Origin: an uncultured Rikenellaceae bacterium
GTDB taxonomy: Bacteria > Bacteroidota > Bacteroidia > Bacteroidales > Rikenellaceae
NCBI GenBank assembly: GCA_947038135.1
Contig: CAMQVM010000097.1
Location: 1 to 6,384 of the forward strand
Direction: 5' to 3'
DNA: 6,384 bases
Under the pieces are notes generated by a model that was given only the letters and a program-made list of their open reading frames with translations, was not told the DNA's origin and searched no databases. The translations under genes were made by a program, and so were the position numbers. This document shows positions 5,540 to 6,384 of the stretch, in pieces. Every line of letters begins with the position of its first letter. The stretch's first letter is position 1.

Positions 5540-6046
5540 TATTGATAAAGCCTGTTCTATGCTAATGCACCTTGCGTATCTATTATTCCACATCTTTTCA
5601 TTGTAATACCTATACGACTCCTCGGCTGTTAAATATTCATTGTCAATTGTAGAGTTGCAAAATTCAGGTATTATCATCTCAAATCCATGCTCAAAACCGC
5701 ACTTAACAGTGGCATCAAAACAATAATCTGTCTGTAATCATACAAGCATTATCGTGGTTTCGTCTTTCGAATGTAGATACTCAGTTAGACCAGTATCCTT
5801 GAGTGCAATATTTTTATTTTTATCAAAAATTTTCTCATTTCTCATAGGTGTAAAATCATCAAAAATTTCAAAACCTCGTGTTCCTTTTGTCAGCTCAATA
5901 CCATCATCATGGCGAACATATACTACATCAACCCCTCTTTTTTGTGCAGAATTGATTAAATATTTTATGTTTTAAATAAATTTTTCAAATTTATATAACT
6001 TATTGTTAACAAGCTCATATTGTGCATCTAATACTAATAATGTCAT
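5534..6046 (-). pseudogene. Isochorismatase-like cysteine hydrolase, broken by two in-frame stops
   Basis: Read from the ATG at 6046, the minus strand gives a 170-codon frame with no frameshift but two stops: TAA at codon 25 (5972-5974) and TGA at codon 103 (5738-5740). It starts MTLLVLDAQYELVNNKLYKF, continues GVDVVYVRHDDG (38-49), IFDKNKN (73-79), LQTDYCFDATVKCGFEHGF (104-122) and DNEYLTAEESY, and ends WNNRYARCISIEQALSIL. This is the cysteine hydrolase family of the isochorismatase superfamily; the Asp-Lys-Cys triad would be D7, K76 and C109, all kept. Relatives have Glu or similar at the first stop and Gly at the second, each one G-to-T change away (GAA to TAA, GGA to TGA). It is therefore a recently inactivated gene, unless the stops are read through or are sequencing errors. 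The substrate is unknown. A perfect promoter pattern is still present upstream. Confidence 0.85.
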
Positions 6047-6108
6047 TTCAATTTCTTTTTAAAATTATCTAGATACTATGAATAATACCGCTTACAGGTG
6101 TTCTTAGC

Positions 6109-6143
6109 AATAATTTAACAAAGATATGCAAATAATTTAACAA
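6109..6143. repeat. 13-base direct repeats around the cysteine hydrolase promoter
   Basis: AATAATTTAACAA occurs at 6109-6121 and again, identical, at 6131-6143, 22 bases apart (about two helical turns). The copies flank and partly overlap the -7 element on the minus strand. The arrangement suits an operator for an unknown regulator, though AT-rich DNA can produce such repeats by chance. Confidence 0.5.
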
Positions 6144-6150
6144 CCACAAA
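6119..6150 (-). promoter_or_regulatory. Promoter of the broken cysteine hydrolase gene
   Basis: On the minus strand TTTG (6150-6147) is followed after 20 bases by TATCTTTG (6126-6119), an exact TAnnTTTG. The transcript would start near 6111, giving a leader of about 65 bases before the ATG at 6046. Confidence 0.65.
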
Positions 6151-6244
6151 TATTTATTTCGCCGCTTTTTGGTGACTTTTATCTCTGTATTTTAAGGAAA
6201 ATAAATGCTAACTAACGATTTTTCAGCAAATTAATGAAAAAAAT

Positions 6245-6275
6245 TTTGGTAAGTCAAAAAGATTTCGTATCTTTG
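6245..6275 (+). promoter_or_regulatory. Promoter in front of rplC
   Basis: TTTG (6245-6248), 19 bases, then TATCTTTG (6268-6275): both elements match the Bacteroidota consensus exactly. Transcription would begin near 6282, about 69 bases before the rplC ATG. Its -7 octamer is identical to that of the divergent cysteine hydrolase promoter. Confidence 0.75.
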
Positions 6276-6283
6276 TGGTCTGT

Positions 6284-6309
6284 TAAGTATATCTATAAGT
6301 TATACTTAT
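6284..6309 (+). promoter_or_regulatory. Leader hairpins at the 5' end of the rplC transcript
   Basis: TAAGTATA (6284-6291) pairs with TATACTTA (6301-6308) around a 9-base loop. Alternatively ATAAGT (6295-6300) pairs with ACTTAT (6304-6309) around TAT. The two share their 3' arm and cannot form together. They lie at the very start of the predicted transcript, where ribosomal-protein leaders are often controlled, but no known leader family is recognised. Confidence 0.4.
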
Positions 6310-6350
6310 CAAGACAATAGTTTTTAATTAATAAATTATCTGAACAGAAA

Positions 6351-6384
6351 ATGTCAGGACTAATTGGAAAAAAAATCGGAATGA
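6351..6384 (+). CDS. rplC: 50S ribosomal protein L3, first 11 codons (gene runs off the right edge)
   Basis: L3 is a primary binding protein of the large subunit and sits near the peptidyl-transferase centre. The visible peptide, MSGLIGKKIGM, is the conserved N-terminus of bacterial L3 (Bacteroidota relatives start M-x-G-L-L/I-G-K-K-I-G-M-T). The ATG at 6351 follows an A-rich stretch (GAACAGAAA) with no Shine-Dalgarno, usual for the phylum. L3 normally opens the long S10/spc ribosomal-protein cluster, directly after rpsJ. Here rpsJ is not upstream, and the gene has its own promoter. Only 34 bases are visible, but the peptide is distinctive. Confidence 0.88.
   Translation, partial: MSGLIGKKIGM

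Noticed and set aside
5754..5975. Plus-strand open frame of 73 codons
   Set aside because: It is antisense to the broken cysteine hydrolase, whose minus-strand frame has clear family motifs, so this is a shadow frame.
6234..6320. Small open frame MKKILVSQKDFVSLWSVKYI... of 28 codons before rplC
   Set aside because: It overlaps the rplC promoter and leader hairpin and resembles no known protein; an AT-rich chance frame.

Overview
The window looks like a piece of a Bacteroidales (Bacteroidota) chromosome. Four things point there. It is AT-rich. Genes lack Shine-Dalgarno sequences and start after A/T-rich leaders. Four start regions carry the Bacteroidota promoter pattern (a TTG or TTTG element, then 19-20 bases, then TAnnTTTG). 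The proteins include a P. gingivalis DPP5-like S9 peptidase and a membrane protease whose tail resembles the plug of SusC-type receptors. The genus cannot be told from the sequence alone.

Layout. Positions 1-218 (minus strand) hold the N-terminal third of orotate phosphoribosyltransferase (pyrE). Divergent from it, on the plus strand, are a Nudix hydrolase (304-933) and, 22 bases later, a secreted or lipid-anchored S9 prolyl-oligopeptidase-type exopeptidase (956-3031). A strong intrinsic terminator (3052-3099) closes this unit. Next comes a two-gene regulatory operon: a BlaI/MecI-type repressor (3233-3595) and an M56 BlaR1-type membrane metalloprotease (3598-5199). Its promoter is overlapped by two near-identical palindromic operators. 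Positions 5200-5533 are non-coding and hold a run of hairpins, at least one a good terminator, plus scattered copies of a short repeat. Positions 5534-6046 (minus strand) hold an isochorismatase-like cysteine hydrolase broken by two in-frame stops but otherwise complete. At the right edge, ribosomal protein L3 (rplC) starts at 6351 behind its own promoter and a leader able to form alternative hairpins.

How the genes work together. The best-defined system is the repressor/protease pair. By analogy with BlaI/BlaR1, the M56 protein would sense something in the periplasm and trigger repressor inactivation, relieving repression at least of its own operon. Unlike BlaR1 it has no penicillin-binding sensor. 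Its periplasmic tail instead has two copies of a SusC-plug-like module, the second preceded by a VVVVG linker motif. This is the most interesting feature of the window. The other genes are housekeeping (pyrimidine synthesis, translation), nucleotide-related hydrolysis (Nudix) or peptide use (S9), with no evident functional link to the regulatory pair.
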